Shown here in pieces: positions 54,323 through 62,698 of a DNA stretch of 64,000 nt (position 1 is the stretch's first letter; every line of letters begins with the position of its first letter). The stretch lies in contig NZ_CP046175.1 in the NCBI RefSeq assembly GCF_009708215.1, positions 3,534,001 to 3,598,000 of the forward strand. The letters run 5' to 3'. The position numbers were made by a program, and so were the translations under genes. This DNA comes from Occultella kanbiaonis (lineage in GTDB: Bacteria > Actinomycetota > Actinomycetes > Actinomycetales > Beutenbergiaceae). Under the pieces are notes generated by a model. That model searched no databases and had not been told where the DNA came from. It saw nothing but the letters and a program-made list of their open reading frames with translations.

Positions 54323-55758
54323 CCGGTGGGGTCGAGGTCCCCGGTGGAGCCGGAGTGGGCCTCACCGGCCCCCGCGAGACCCAGGCGGCGCAGGAACATG
54401 GCCACGCCGAGGGCGGTGTGCTCGATCTCGGCCGGATGCACGCTCTCGTTCGGTGCGTGCATGAGGCTCGCGGGGTCGGCCAGGCCGAGCATCACGATGG
54501 ACGCCTCCGGCTGGGCGGCGGCAAGTGCCGCGGTCAGCGGGATCGAGCCGCCCTGGCCGGAGGTCACGGTGGGCTTTCCGAAGGCGTCACCGAGCGCCTC
54601 GTGCAGCGCCGCGAACGTGGGGGTGCTGGTGTCCGCACGGTAGGGACGCCCGTTGCCGCCGGACTCGGTGGTCACCTGCACGCCCCACGGGGCGACGTCG
54701 GCCAGGTGGGCCCGCAGCAACCGTTCCGCCTCGTCGGGGTCCACGCCGGGCGGTACCCGCAGGTTCAGGCGCGCGGCGGCGCGGGGCTGGATCGCGGCGA
54801 CGGACCCGACGACGGCGGGCGCGTCCAGGCCGATCACGGTGAGGGCGGGGCGGGACCAGACCTGATCGGCCACGGTGCCCGAGCCGAGCCGGCGTCCGCC
54901 GGGCAGGATCCCGGCCTCCGCGCGGAAGGCGTCCTCGGGGTACGGGACGCCGTCCCAGACCCCGTCGCTGGCCAGCCCGCGCACGGTGGTGTTGCCGTCG
55001 GCGTCACGCAGGGTCGCCAGGATCGCGATGAGAGCCGCGAGCGCGTCCGGCGCGGCGCCACCGAAGGCACCGGAGTGCAACTCCCCGGCGACCGCCTCGA
55101 CCCGGACGATGACATCCACCACGCCGCGCAGCGAGACGGTCAGGGTGGGTTGCCCGACCGTCACGTTGCCGGTGTCCTGGATCAGGATCACATCGGCGGC
55201 GAACTCCTCGGGGTGCGCCTGCACGTACTGCTCGAGGCCGCCCGTGCCCTGCTCCTCCGAGCCCTCGATGACCACGGTCAGGGAGACCGGGTACGCGCCG
55301 TCGGGCCGGAGCGCGCGCAGCGCGGTCAGGTGGGCGACGATGCTGCCCTTGCAGTCCGCGGCGCCGCGGCCGTGGAACCGGCCGTCCCGCTCGGTCAGGG
55401 TGAACGGGTCGGTGGCCCAGGCCTGCGTGTTGGACGCGGGCTGGACGTCGTAGTGGGCGTAGAGGAGCACCCGGGGTGCGCCGGCCGGTCCCTCGTGGTG
55501 CGCGATCACGGCGTCCGTGCCGTCCGGGGTGCGCACCAGGGCGGCGTCGGTCAGGCCGAGCTCCGCGAAGGCGTCCGCGACCCACTGTGCGGCCAGCCGG
55601 CACTGCTCGGGGTCCTCGACGGCGGGGTCGGCGACCGATCGGTACGCCACCAGCTCGGCGAGGTCGGACAGCGCCTGGGGCATCAGGCCGGCCACCCGTG
55701 CGCGCAGGTCGGCATCCGCCGAGCCCTCGCTCGCGGTCGCAGTCCCGTCGGTCGTCAT
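54319..55758 (-). CDS. M20 family dipeptidase
   Basis: A 479-residue zinc peptidase of the M20/CNDP type. LLYAHYDVQPA and FHGRGAADCKGSIVAHL supply metal ligands, VIEGSEEQGTGGL the general base, LRGVVDVIVRVEAVAGELHSGAFGG the dimerisation lid, MHAPNESV the last His. ATG 55758 overlaps the regulator stop (ATGA), so it is translated with the response regulator and the GDPD gene. Confidence 0.94.
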   Translation of the reverse strand: MTTDGTATASEGSADADLRARVAGLMPQALSDLAELVAYRSVADPAVEDPEQCRLAAQWVADAFAELGLTDAALVRTPDGTDAVIAHHEGPAGAPRVLLYAHYDVQPASNTQAWATDPFTLTERDGRFHGRGAADCKGSIVAHLTALRALRPDGAYPVSLTVVIEGSEEQGTGGLEQYVQAHPEEFAADVILIQDTGNVTVGQPTLTVSLRGVVDVIVRVEAVAGELHSGAFGGAAPDALAALIAILATLRDADGNTTVRGLASDGVWDGVPYPEDAFRAEAGILPGGRRLGSGTVADQVWSRPALTVIGLDAPAVVGSVAAIQPRAAARLNLRVPPGVDPDEAERLLRAHLADVAPWGVQVTTESGGNGRPYRADTSTPTFAALHEALGDAFGKPTVTSGQGGSIPLTAALAAAQPEASIVMLGLADPASLMHAPNESVHPAEIEHTALGVAMFLRRLGLAGAGEAHSGSTGDLDPTG

Positions 55759-56411
55759 GAGTGCTGCCCCTCGCTCGGTGCCCGCCACCGGCCACCGCGG
55801 TGGGCGGCCACCCAGGCGGCAACCTGGGTGCGTCGCTGCAGACCCATCTTCGCCAGCAGCGACGTGATGTGATTCTTGACGGTCTTCTCGGCCACCCCGA
55901 GCCGGTCCGCGATCTCGCGGTTCGACAGGCCCTCACCGATCAGGTCGAGCACCTTCAGCTCGCTCGGGGTCAGGTCCGCCGTCGGGTCCGGGTGGGCGTC
56001 CTGGCGGCGGGTGACGGTCCGGTCGTCGAGCAGGGTCCGTCCGGCTGCGACGGCACGGACCACGTCCGCGATCTCGGCGCCACGCACGGACTTCAGGACG
56101 AACGCCTTCGCTCCCGCGGCCAGTGCCGCCGCGACCGCGTCGTCGTCGTCGAAGGAGGTCAGCACCACCGCCCGCGCCTCCGGCAGCACCCGCGCGGCCT
56201 CGGTGATGATGTCCAGACCGGTGCCGTCCGGAAGCTGCAGGTCCACGAGCAGCACATCCGGGCGGACCAGCGGCACCCGGCGATGCGCCTCGGCGACCGA
56301 GGATGCCTCGCCGACCACGGTCAGCCCGTCCGAACGCTCGATCACTTCGGCGATGCCCCGCCGCACCACCTCGTGATCATCGACAATCATCACGCGCACC
56401 GGATCCGTCAT
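55755..56411 (-). CDS. NarL/FixJ (DosR-like) response regulator
   Basis: A 218-residue two-domain regulator. Receiver: VMIVDDHEVVRRGI with phosphorylated Asp57 in LLVDLQLPDGTG, then VVLTSFDDDDAVAAALAAGAKAFVLKS. Output: LuxR-type HTH LTPSELKVLDLIGEGLSNREIADRLGVAEKTVKNHITSLLAKMGLQRRTQ. Overall close to mycobacterial DosR. No adjacent kinase in its own operon; the GAF kinase across the convergent junction, 3.3 kb away, is the natural partner. Confidence 0.94.
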   Translation of the reverse strand: MTDPVRVMIVDDHEVVRRGIAEVIERSDGLTVVGEASSVAEAHRRVPLVRPDVLLVDLQLPDGTGLDIITEAARVLPEARAVVLTSFDDDDAVAAALAAGAKAFVLKSVRGAEIADVVRAVAAGRTLLDDRTVTRRQDAHPDPTADLTPSELKVLDLIGEGLSNREIADRLGVAEKTVKNHITSLLAKMGLQRRTQVAAWVAAHRGGRWRAPSEGQHS

Positions 56412-56532
56412 GGCTGCGAGCCTATCGGCCCGAAGACACCGCGGGAGCGCCCTCTCAACGGCCGGCCGATCTGTGCCTTGACTCCCGATCAGGGTGACGT
56501 CGACGAGGCCCGGGCGGGGCCCGCCCCCGAGC

Positions 56533-57537
56533 TCAGCCCGGGGCCTGCGCCGTGGAGCGGCGCACCTGCAGTTCCACGGGCAGCACGTTCAGGGCACCGG
56601 CTGCGTCCGTCAATGGCTCCGCGAGGAGCAGGTCCACCGCCGCGGCACCCATCCGCTGCGCCGGGACCGCCACGGTCGTCAGCGCCGGGGCGAGCAGGCG
56701 GGCGACCGGCACGTCGTCGAAGCCGACGACACTCATCGCCTCCGGCACGCCCACGCCACGTTCACCGAGACGCCCGAGCAACCCGAGGGCGAGCTGGTCG
56801 TTGAACACCAGGACCGCCGTGACCCCCTCGGCGATGGCCAGGTCTGCGGCCGCCACTCCCCCGGCCGGCCCCGGTCGGAACGCGCCCAGGTCCACGATCG
56901 TCACGTCCCGGCCCTGCGCGCGCCAGGCATCGACCGTGACGGTCAGGCCGGCGCGCCGCTCCGCGTCCGACCACGACGTCGCCGGACCGCCGGCGTAGCC
57001 GATCCGCGCGTGACCGAGGGCGAGCAGGTGCCCGACGGCCTGCCGGATGCCGTCGGCGTTGTCCCCGGTGACGGCCGGGACCCCGGGCAGCGACCGGTTG
57101 ATCAGCACGACCCGGCTGCGTGCGGCCAGCGCGAGCAGGTCCGCGTCGGCGGCGCGCGGGGAGGCCAGGATCATCCGGTCCACGTCCGCGGCGAGCTGCC
57201 CGAGGACCTCCCGCTCCCGGTCGACGTCCTCGTCGGTGTCCGCGATGATCGCGGTCAGGCCGGCGGCCCGCACCCGGTTCTGCATGCCCTTGGCCACCGA
57301 GGAGTAGAACGGGTTCTCCAGGTCGGGGATGACCAGGCCGACGGACTGGCCCCGGCCGGTGACGAGCGCGCGTGCGGCCCGGTTCGGTTCGTAGCCGAGC
57401 GCGGCGGCCGCCCGGCGGACCCGGTCCGCGGTGGCCGCGGCCACGGTCGTGGACCCGGCGAGGGCACGGGACACCGTCGCGATGGAGACGCCGGCCTCCC
57501 GCGCGACGTCGTGGATCGTGACCACATGATCAGCCAT
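56533..57537 (-). CDS. LacI-family transcriptional regulator
   Basis: A 334-residue repressor: HTH VTIHDVAREAGVSIATVSRALAGSTTVAAATADRVRRAAAALGYEPNRAAR at residues 6-58, then a periplasmic-binding-protein-like sensor (VGLVIPDLENPFYSSVAKGMQ, LALGHARIGYAGGP, VLVFNDQLALGLL, MSVVGFDDVPVARLLAPALTTV). Divergent from the KDPG aldolase/kinase genes, with two AAACGTTT operators between. Inducer likely a sugar acid or its 2-keto-3-deoxy derivative. Confidence 0.95.
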   Translation of the reverse strand: MADHVVTIHDVAREAGVSIATVSRALAGSTTVAAATADRVRRAAAALGYEPNRAARALVTGRGQSVGLVIPDLENPFYSSVAKGMQNRVRAAGLTAIIADTDEDVDREREVLGQLAADVDRMILASPRAADADLLALAARSRVVLINRSLPGVPAVTGDNADGIRQAVGHLLALGHARIGYAGGPATSWSDAERRAGLTVTVDAWRAQGRDVTIVDLGAFRPGPAGGVAAADLAIAEGVTAVLVFNDQLALGLLGRLGERGVGVPEAMSVVGFDDVPVARLLAPALTTVAVPAQRMGAAAVDLLLAEPLTDAAGALNVLPVELQVRRSTAQAPG

Positions 57538-57565
57538 GCGCTCCCCTCCTCAGCCAGATCATCAC

Positions 57566-57573
57566 AAACGTTT
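57566..57573. promoter_or_regulatory. LacI operator half-set 1 (AAACGTTT)
   Basis: ACAAACGTTTACA, palindromic core AAACGTTT with the central CG characteristic of LacI/GalR-type sites. 29 bases upstream of the repressor start. Confidence 0.7.
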
Positions 57574-57632
57574 ACATTCGCCCTTGTCGGCCCATCCTTA
57601 CCGTGCTAGCGTCGCCGGTCAAGACCAATCTG

Positions 57633-57642
57633 AAAACGTTTT
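57633..57642. promoter_or_regulatory. LacI operator 2 (AAAACGTTTT)
   Basis: TGAAAACGTTTTGA, perfect palindrome apart from its outer bases, 23 bases before the aldolase ATG. Centres of the two sites are 68 bases apart. Confidence 0.75.
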
Positions 57643-57664
57643 GATTCGCGGAAGGCACCCTCCC

Positions 57665-58291
57665 ATGACCGAACTGCTCGACCAGATCGCCGCCGCCCGG
57701 CTCGTGCCGGTCGTCGTCCTCGACGACGCCAAGGACGCCGCCCCGCTGGCGCACGCGCTGATCGCCGGTGGCCTGCCCGTGGCCGAGGTGACGTTCCGCA
57801 CCGACGCCGCCGTGGCGTCCATCGAGGCGATGTCCGCGATCGACGGGATGCTCGTCGGCGCCGGCACGGTCCTCACCGCCGAGCAGGTCGACGCCGCCGT
57901 CGACGCCGGGGCCAGCTACATCGTCTCCCCCGGGCTGTCGACCGCCGTGGTGCGCCGCGCCAAGGAGCGCGGCGTGCTCGCCCTGCCCGGCGCCGTCACC
58001 GCCACCGAGGTGCAGGCCGCGCTCGCCGAGGGCCTGACCGCCGTGAAGTTCTTCCCGGCCGAGACCTCCGGCGGCGCCGCCGCGATCAAGGCGCTGTCCG
58101 CCCCGTTCGCCGGCCTGAAGTTCGTCCCGACCGGCGGCATCGGCCCGAAGAACGTGGCCGAGTACACGGCCGTCTCCGCGGTGCTCGCCATCGGCGGCAG
58201 CTGGATGGTCCCCCGGGACAAGGTCGCGGCCGGCGCCTTCGACGAGATCACCGCCCTCACCGCCGAGGCCGTCGCCCTCGTGCGCGGCTGA
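57665..58291 (+). CDS. eda: 2-dehydro-3-deoxy-phosphogluconate (KDPG) aldolase
   Basis: Cleaves KDPG to pyruvate and glyceraldehyde-3-phosphate. The 208-residue class I aldolase has RLVPVVVLDDA, the catalytic Glu and Arg in VAEVTFRTDAA, GAGTVLT, and the Schiff-base Lys in AVKFFPAETSGG, then FVPTGGIGPKN. GGAAGG is upstream of this ATG; the longer frame begins inside the operator. First gene of the LacI-controlled cluster. Confidence 0.94.
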   Translation: MTELLDQIAAARLVPVVVLDDAKDAAPLAHALIAGGLPVAEVTFRTDAAVASIEAMSAIDGMLVGAGTVLTAEQVDAAVDAGASYIVSPGLSTAVVRRAKERGVLALPGAVTATEVQAALAEGLTAVKFFPAETSGGAAAIKALSAPFAGLKFVPTGGIGPKNVAEYTAVSAVLAIGGSWMVPRDKVAAGAFDEITALTAEAVALVRG

Positions 58292-58343
58292 GCCGCGCCC
58301 GCTCCCCACGTACCCGCAACCCGCCCACGACAGGACCACAGCC

Positions 58344-59444
58344 ATGAGCCTGACCATCCGCCCCGCCGCCGAGTGCCGCTACGACATCGTCTCCCTCGGT
58401 GAGGTGATGCTGCGCCTCGACCCGGGCGAGGGCCGCATCCGCACCACCCGCCAGTTCCGCGCCTGGGAGGGCGGCGGCGAGTACAACGTCGCCCGCGGCC
58501 TACGTCGCGCGTTCGGGCAGCGCGCCGCCGTCGTCACCGCGCTCGCCGACAACGAGGTGGGCCGCCTGGTCGAGGACTTCATCCTCCAGGGCGGCGTCGA
58601 CACCCAGTTCATCAGGTGGGTGCCCTACGACGGCATCGGCCGCGAGGTCCGTAACGGCCTGAACTTCACCGAGCGTGGCTTCGGCGTGCGCGGCGCCGTC
58701 GGGGTCTCCGACCGCGGCAACACCGCCACGAGCCAGCTGGGTCCCGGCGACATCGACTGGGACCACCTGTTCGGTGAGCTCGGCGTGCGCTGGTTGCACA
58801 CCGGCGGGATCTTCGCCGCCCTGAGCGAGTCCACCGCCGAGGTGGTCGTGGAGGCCGTGACGGCCGCCAAGAAGTACGGCACCGTGGTCTCCTACGACCT
58901 CAACTACCGACCGAGTCTGTGGAAGTCGATCGGCGGCCAGGCCAAGGCGCAGGAGGTCAACAAGGCGATCGCGGGGCACATCGACGTCATGATCGGCAAC
59001 GAGGAGGACTTCACCGCCTCCCTCGGCTTCGAGGTCGAAGGGGTGGATGAGAACCTCTCCGACCTGGACATCTCGAAGTTCCAGTCGATGATCGCGACCG
59101 CGTCCGCCGCGTACCCGAACTTCCAGGTCATCGGGAACACGCTGCGCACCGTGCACTCCGCCTCGGACAACGACTGGGGCGCGATCGCGTGGAGCAAGGA
59201 GGAGGGCTTCGCCCAGGCCACGCACCGGCCGCACCTGGAGATCCTGGACCGCGTCGGCGGCGGGGACTCCTTCGCCTCCGGCCTGATCTTCGGACTGCTC
59301 GAGGGCGAGCCGCTGAGCACCGCCGTCGAGTACGGCGCCGCGCACGGGGCGCTCGCCATGACCACCCCGGGCGACACCACCATGGTCACCAAGGCCGAGG
59401 TGCTCAAGCTCGCCGGCGGCGGGAGCGCCCGCGTCGACCGCTGA
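58344..59444 (+). CDS. PfkB-family sugar kinase, likely 2-keto-3-deoxygluconate kinase
   Basis: A 366-residue ribokinase-like enzyme. DIVSLGEVMLRLDPGEGRIRTTRQF, GGGEYNVARGLRRAFGQRAAVVTALADNEVG, VSYDLNYRPSLWKSIGG, IGNEEDFTASLGF and the anion hole/catalytic Asp in DRVGGGDSFASGLIFGLLEG. Directly follows eda, so it probably makes KDPG from KDG. An insertion of about 25 residues after EEDF is typical of this subgroup. Confidence 0.88.
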   Translation: MSLTIRPAAECRYDIVSLGEVMLRLDPGEGRIRTTRQFRAWEGGGEYNVARGLRRAFGQRAAVVTALADNEVGRLVEDFILQGGVDTQFIRWVPYDGIGREVRNGLNFTERGFGVRGAVGVSDRGNTATSQLGPGDIDWDHLFGELGVRWLHTGGIFAALSESTAEVVVEAVTAAKKYGTVVSYDLNYRPSLWKSIGGQAKAQEVNKAIAGHIDVMIGNEEDFTASLGFEVEGVDENLSDLDISKFQSMIATASAAYPNFQVIGNTLRTVHSASDNDWGAIAWSKEEGFAQATHRPHLEILDRVGGGDSFASGLIFGLLEGEPLSTAVEYGAAHGALAMTTPGDTTMVTKAEVLKLAGGGSARVDR

Positions 59445-59505
59445 CGCGTTCCATCAGGTGACCAGGGTGCGGCCGGCAGCGGATCCACAAGTACGCTCAG
59501 GATCC

Positions 59506-60462
59506 ATGCACAGCCGCACCCTGCTCACGTTCGGCGAGACGATGGGCCGCCTCGACGCCGAAGGCATCGGCCTGCTCGACGGCGGCCGTCCGCTCTCCCT
59601 GAAGCTCGCCGGGGCCGAGAGCAACGTCGCCATCGCGGCCGCTCGTCTCGGCGCCGACGTCACCTGGGTCGGCCGGGTAGGGCCCGACGGCGTCGGTGAC
59701 CTCATCGAGCGACGGTTGCGTGCCGAGGGGGTGAGCACGCGGGCGCTGCGCGACGACGCGTTCACCGGTCTCATGATCTCCTCCCGGCGCACCAGTGCGG
59801 GGGTTCGGGTGGACTACCACCGGGCCGGCAGCGCCGGGTCCCGACTGCGGCCGTCGGACCTGCCCCAGGAGTTGATCGCAGGGGCCGGCGTGCTGCACGT
59901 CACCGGCATCACTCCGGCCCTGAGCGCGGGCGCACGGGAGGCGACGTTCTACGCCGTCGACGTCGCCCGCGCCGCCGGCGTGCTGGTGTCGGTGGACGTC
60001 AACCACCGCGCAAAACTCTGGTCGGCGCAGGAGGCGGCGCCGGTGCTGCGCGACCTCGTGGCCCGCGCGGACCTCGTGTTCGCCGGACCGGAGGAGGCCC
60101 GCCTGGTGCTCGACGCACCCAACGACGCAGCGGACCCGCTGACCCTGGCCCGCGCCGTGGCCGGCCTCGGGCCGACCGCCGTGATCATCAAGGACGGCCC
60201 CCGCGGCGCCGTCGCGATCGTCGACGGCGCCGAGCACGTCGCTCCCCCGGTGCCGGTGCACGCGGTCGATCCGGTCGGGGCGGGCGACGCGTTCGTCGGC
60301 GGCTACCTCGCCGACCTCCTCGATGGCGCCGACCCCGCGACGTGCCTGACGACGGCCGGCCGCACCGGCGCCTACGCCGTCACCGTGCCCGGTGACTGCG
60401 AGCACCTGCCCTACCGGCACGAACTGGCCGCGTTCGCCGCGGCAGAGGACGTGGCCCGGTGA
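59506..60462 (+). CDS. second PfkB-family sugar kinase
   Basis: A 318-residue ribokinase-like enzyme: LLTFGETMGRLDAEG, KLAGAESNVAIAAARLGADVTWVGRVGPDGVGDLI, VSVDVNHRAKLWS, FAGPEEARLVL, IIKDGPRGAVAIVDG and catalytic Asp in AVDPVGAGDAFVGGYLADLL. Only distantly similar to the kinase before it; looks like a classical KDG or KDGal kinase. Start ATG 59506 by family alignment. Overlaps or abuts the second aldolase. Confidence 0.9.
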   Translation: MHSRTLLTFGETMGRLDAEGIGLLDGGRPLSLKLAGAESNVAIAAARLGADVTWVGRVGPDGVGDLIERRLRAEGVSTRALRDDAFTGLMISSRRTSAGVRVDYHRAGSAGSRLRPSDLPQELIAGAGVLHVTGITPALSAGAREATFYAVDVARAAGVLVSVDVNHRAKLWSAQEAAPVLRDLVARADLVFAGPEEARLVLDAPNDAADPLTLARAVAGLGPTAVIIKDGPRGAVAIVDGAEHVAPPVPVHAVDPVGAGDAFVGGYLADLLDGADPATCLTTAGRTGAYAVTVPGDCEHLPYRHELAAFAAAEDVAR

Positions 60463-60500
60463 GTGTCGGTCCCATCCCTCGACCCGCCCAGGAGCCTGAC

Positions 60501-61145
60501 GTGACCACGCCCGCCGTGCACCCGTTCACCGCCTACTTCGACGCCGCCTACGCCGCGGTGCCGGTGATGGCGATCCTGCGTGGCTACTCCCCGGAGCGCA
60601 CCGTCGAGCTGTGCACCCGCGCGTGGGACCTCGGCCTGACCCAGGTGGAGGTCCCGATCCAGACCCCCGACGCCGTGCCCTCGCTCGAGGCGGCCGTGGC
60701 CGCGGCGCGTGAGCGCGGCGCCGAGGTCGGCGCCGGCACCGTCACGACGCCCGAGCAGGTGGACCTCGCACACCGGGTCGGCGCGGTCTTCACCGTGGCG
60801 CCGGGCTTCGACCCGGACGTCATCGCGCGCAGCGTGGAGCTCGAGGTGCCGCACGTGCCGGGGGTGTCGACACCGTCGGAGATCCAGCAGGCTGCCAAGC
60901 TCGGCCTGACCTGGGTGAAGGCGTTCCCCGCGTCCGTGCTCGGACCGGCCTGGATCAAGGCCGTCCTGGCCCCGTTCCCGGGCGTCAGGATCGTGGCCAC
61001 GGGCGGCATCAACGCGGCCAACGCGGCCGAGTACCTGGACGCCGGCGCCCGCGTGGTCTCGCTCGGGTCCGCCCTGGAGGACCCGAGTCAGCTCGACCGG
61101 GTCGCGGCCCTGCTCACCGGGCCGCGCGGGCGCGCGCAGACCTGA
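60501..61145 (+). CDS. KDPG/KDPGal aldolase family, second copy with altered active site
   Basis: A 214-residue class I aldolase: AVPVMAILRGYSPERTVELC, GLTQVEVPIQTPDAVPSLEAAV, GAGTVTTPEQVDLA, PGVSTPSEIQQA and the Schiff-base Lys in WVKAFPASVLGPAWIKAVLAPFPGVRIVATGGI. The Arg of the KDPG aldolase EVTFRT motif is Gln here (EVPIQT), closer to DgoA-type 6-phosphogalactonate aldolases (EIPLNSP). GTG 60501 has AGGAG six bases upstream; a GTG at 60459 overlaps the kinase stop. Confidence 0.88.
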   Translation: MTTPAVHPFTAYFDAAYAAVPVMAILRGYSPERTVELCTRAWDLGLTQVEVPIQTPDAVPSLEAAVAAARERGAEVGAGTVTTPEQVDLAHRVGAVFTVAPGFDPDVIARSVELEVPHVPGVSTPSEIQQAAKLGLTWVKAFPASVLGPAWIKAVLAPFPGVRIVATGGINAANAAEYLDAGARVVSLGSALEDPSQLDRVAALLTGPRGRAQT

Positions 61146-61192
61146 GCCGCTAACGCTCGGACCGGCGCCACCGTCGGCGCCATACTGGAAGC

Positions 61193-62614
61193 ATGGCCCC
61201 CGACGGGCAGGTGGTGAGCGCCGGAGCGCAGCACCGGCTCTGGCCATTCGTTGAGCGAGTGCTCCGAGCGTTCGACGTGCCCGGGATCGCCGTCGGGCTC
61301 GTGGCCGACGGTGAGCTGGCCGCAGCGCGCGGGTTCGGCGTGCGCGATCGCACCACGTCCGAGCCCGTCACCGAGGACTCGATGTTCCACCTGGCCTCGG
61401 TGTCCAAGCCGTTCGTCGCGGTCGCGATGCTGCAGCTCGCCGAGCGCGGGCAGGTCGACCTGGACGCTCCGGTCCTCACCTACCTCCCGTACTTCCGGGT
61501 GCTCGGCGGTCACACCGAGGCGATCACGGTGCGGCACCTGCTCACGCACACCGCCGGTATCCCGGACGTCGAGGACTACCGCTGGCACGAACCGGAGCAC
61601 GACGACGGCGCCCTCGAACGGTTCGTCCGGTCGGTGGCCGCGAGCACGTCCGAGCGGGCCCCCGGTGGCGAGGTGCACTACTGCAACACCGGCTACGAGA
61701 TCGCCGGCGACATCATCGCGAAGGTCGGCGGCCGCAGTTTCGAGGACCACCTGAGGACCCGCGTGCTCATCCCGGCCGGGATGACCAGGAGCACGTTCAT
61801 ACCCCGCGAGGTGCCCGGCCGGTTGGCGACCGCTCCGCACCTCGGCGTGCCCGCTGCGGTACTCCCCGGTGTCTACCCCTACCATCGCGGGCACGCGCCG
61901 AGCTCGACCCTGCACTCCAGCGTGGTGGAGCTGAGTCGGTTCGCCACCACCCTGCTCGACGGCGACTCGCTGATCTCCCGGCTCACCCGCGACCGGATGT
62001 GGCAGCGGCAAACTTCGGTGGACTGGTCCGACATCGCGGACGGGGTGGGCACCGGGTGGTTCCTGGGCGGCTACCGCGGCCGCGTGCTGGTCGGCCACGA
62101 GGGCGAGGACCCCGGGTTCACCGCCTACCTCGGACTCGTCCCGGAGCTCCGCGGCGCAGTGGTTCTGCTCGCGAACTCGAACTCGGTCCCGCTGGCGACC
62201 CTCACGAGGGCCGCTCTCGACGTGCTGCTCGGCGAGGGCGTGGACGAGTTCGAGGTGCCTACGACACCGATCACCGTGCCCGTGGGCGCGGTTCTCGCCG
62301 AGCACGGCGTCTTCGCCGCCATCGCCGAGTACCGCCGCCTCGCCGACGACCCGACCTACGACGCGTCGCCGGATGTCTTCATGGACGCCGCGTGGGCCGC
62401 CATCGAGGTCTATCGCAGCGACACGGTCCGCCCGCTGCTCGAGACCTGGACCCGGGTCCAGCCGGACTCGGCGCAGGCGTGGGAGGCGACCGGCTGGGCG
62501 GACCTGCACGAGGGTGACCGGGAGGCTGCCACGACACACCTGCGCCGCGCCCTCAGCCTGGATCCCGGTGCCGAGGACGCGGCGCGGCTGCTCCGCCGGG
62601 CGGAGCGTGGCTGA
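61193..62614 (+). CDS. beta-lactamase-family serine hydrolase with C-terminal TPR-like repeat
   Basis: A 473-residue class C beta-lactamase-like protein. SxxK motif in FHLASVSKPFVAVAML near residue 68, YxN motif in VHYCNTGYEIAGDII, and GHEGEDPGFTAYLGLVPE for the third element. No signal peptide is visible, so it probably acts in the cytoplasm. Residues from about 385 form helical TPR-like sequence (AIEVYRSDTVRPLLETW, AQAWEATGWADLHEGDREAATTHLRRALSLDPGAEDAARLL). Function unknown. Confidence 0.88.
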   Translation: MAPDGQVVSAGAQHRLWPFVERVLRAFDVPGIAVGLVADGELAAARGFGVRDRTTSEPVTEDSMFHLASVSKPFVAVAMLQLAERGQVDLDAPVLTYLPYFRVLGGHTEAITVRHLLTHTAGIPDVEDYRWHEPEHDDGALERFVRSVAASTSERAPGGEVHYCNTGYEIAGDIIAKVGGRSFEDHLRTRVLIPAGMTRSTFIPREVPGRLATAPHLGVPAAVLPGVYPYHRGHAPSSTLHSSVVELSRFATTLLDGDSLISRLTRDRMWQRQTSVDWSDIADGVGTGWFLGGYRGRVLVGHEGEDPGFTAYLGLVPELRGAVVLLANSNSVPLATLTRAALDVLLGEGVDEFEVPTTPITVPVGAVLAEHGVFAAIAEYRRLADDPTYDASPDVFMDAAWAAIEVYRSDTVRPLLETWTRVQPDSAQAWEATGWADLHEGDREAATTHLRRALSLDPGAEDAARLLRRAERG

Positions 62615-62698
62615 GGGTCCTCAACCGCGTGTGTGAGCGCTCGGGGACCCCGCGGAAAACACCACCGGCGGACCTTCCGACGGGGCCATACTGGGTCC

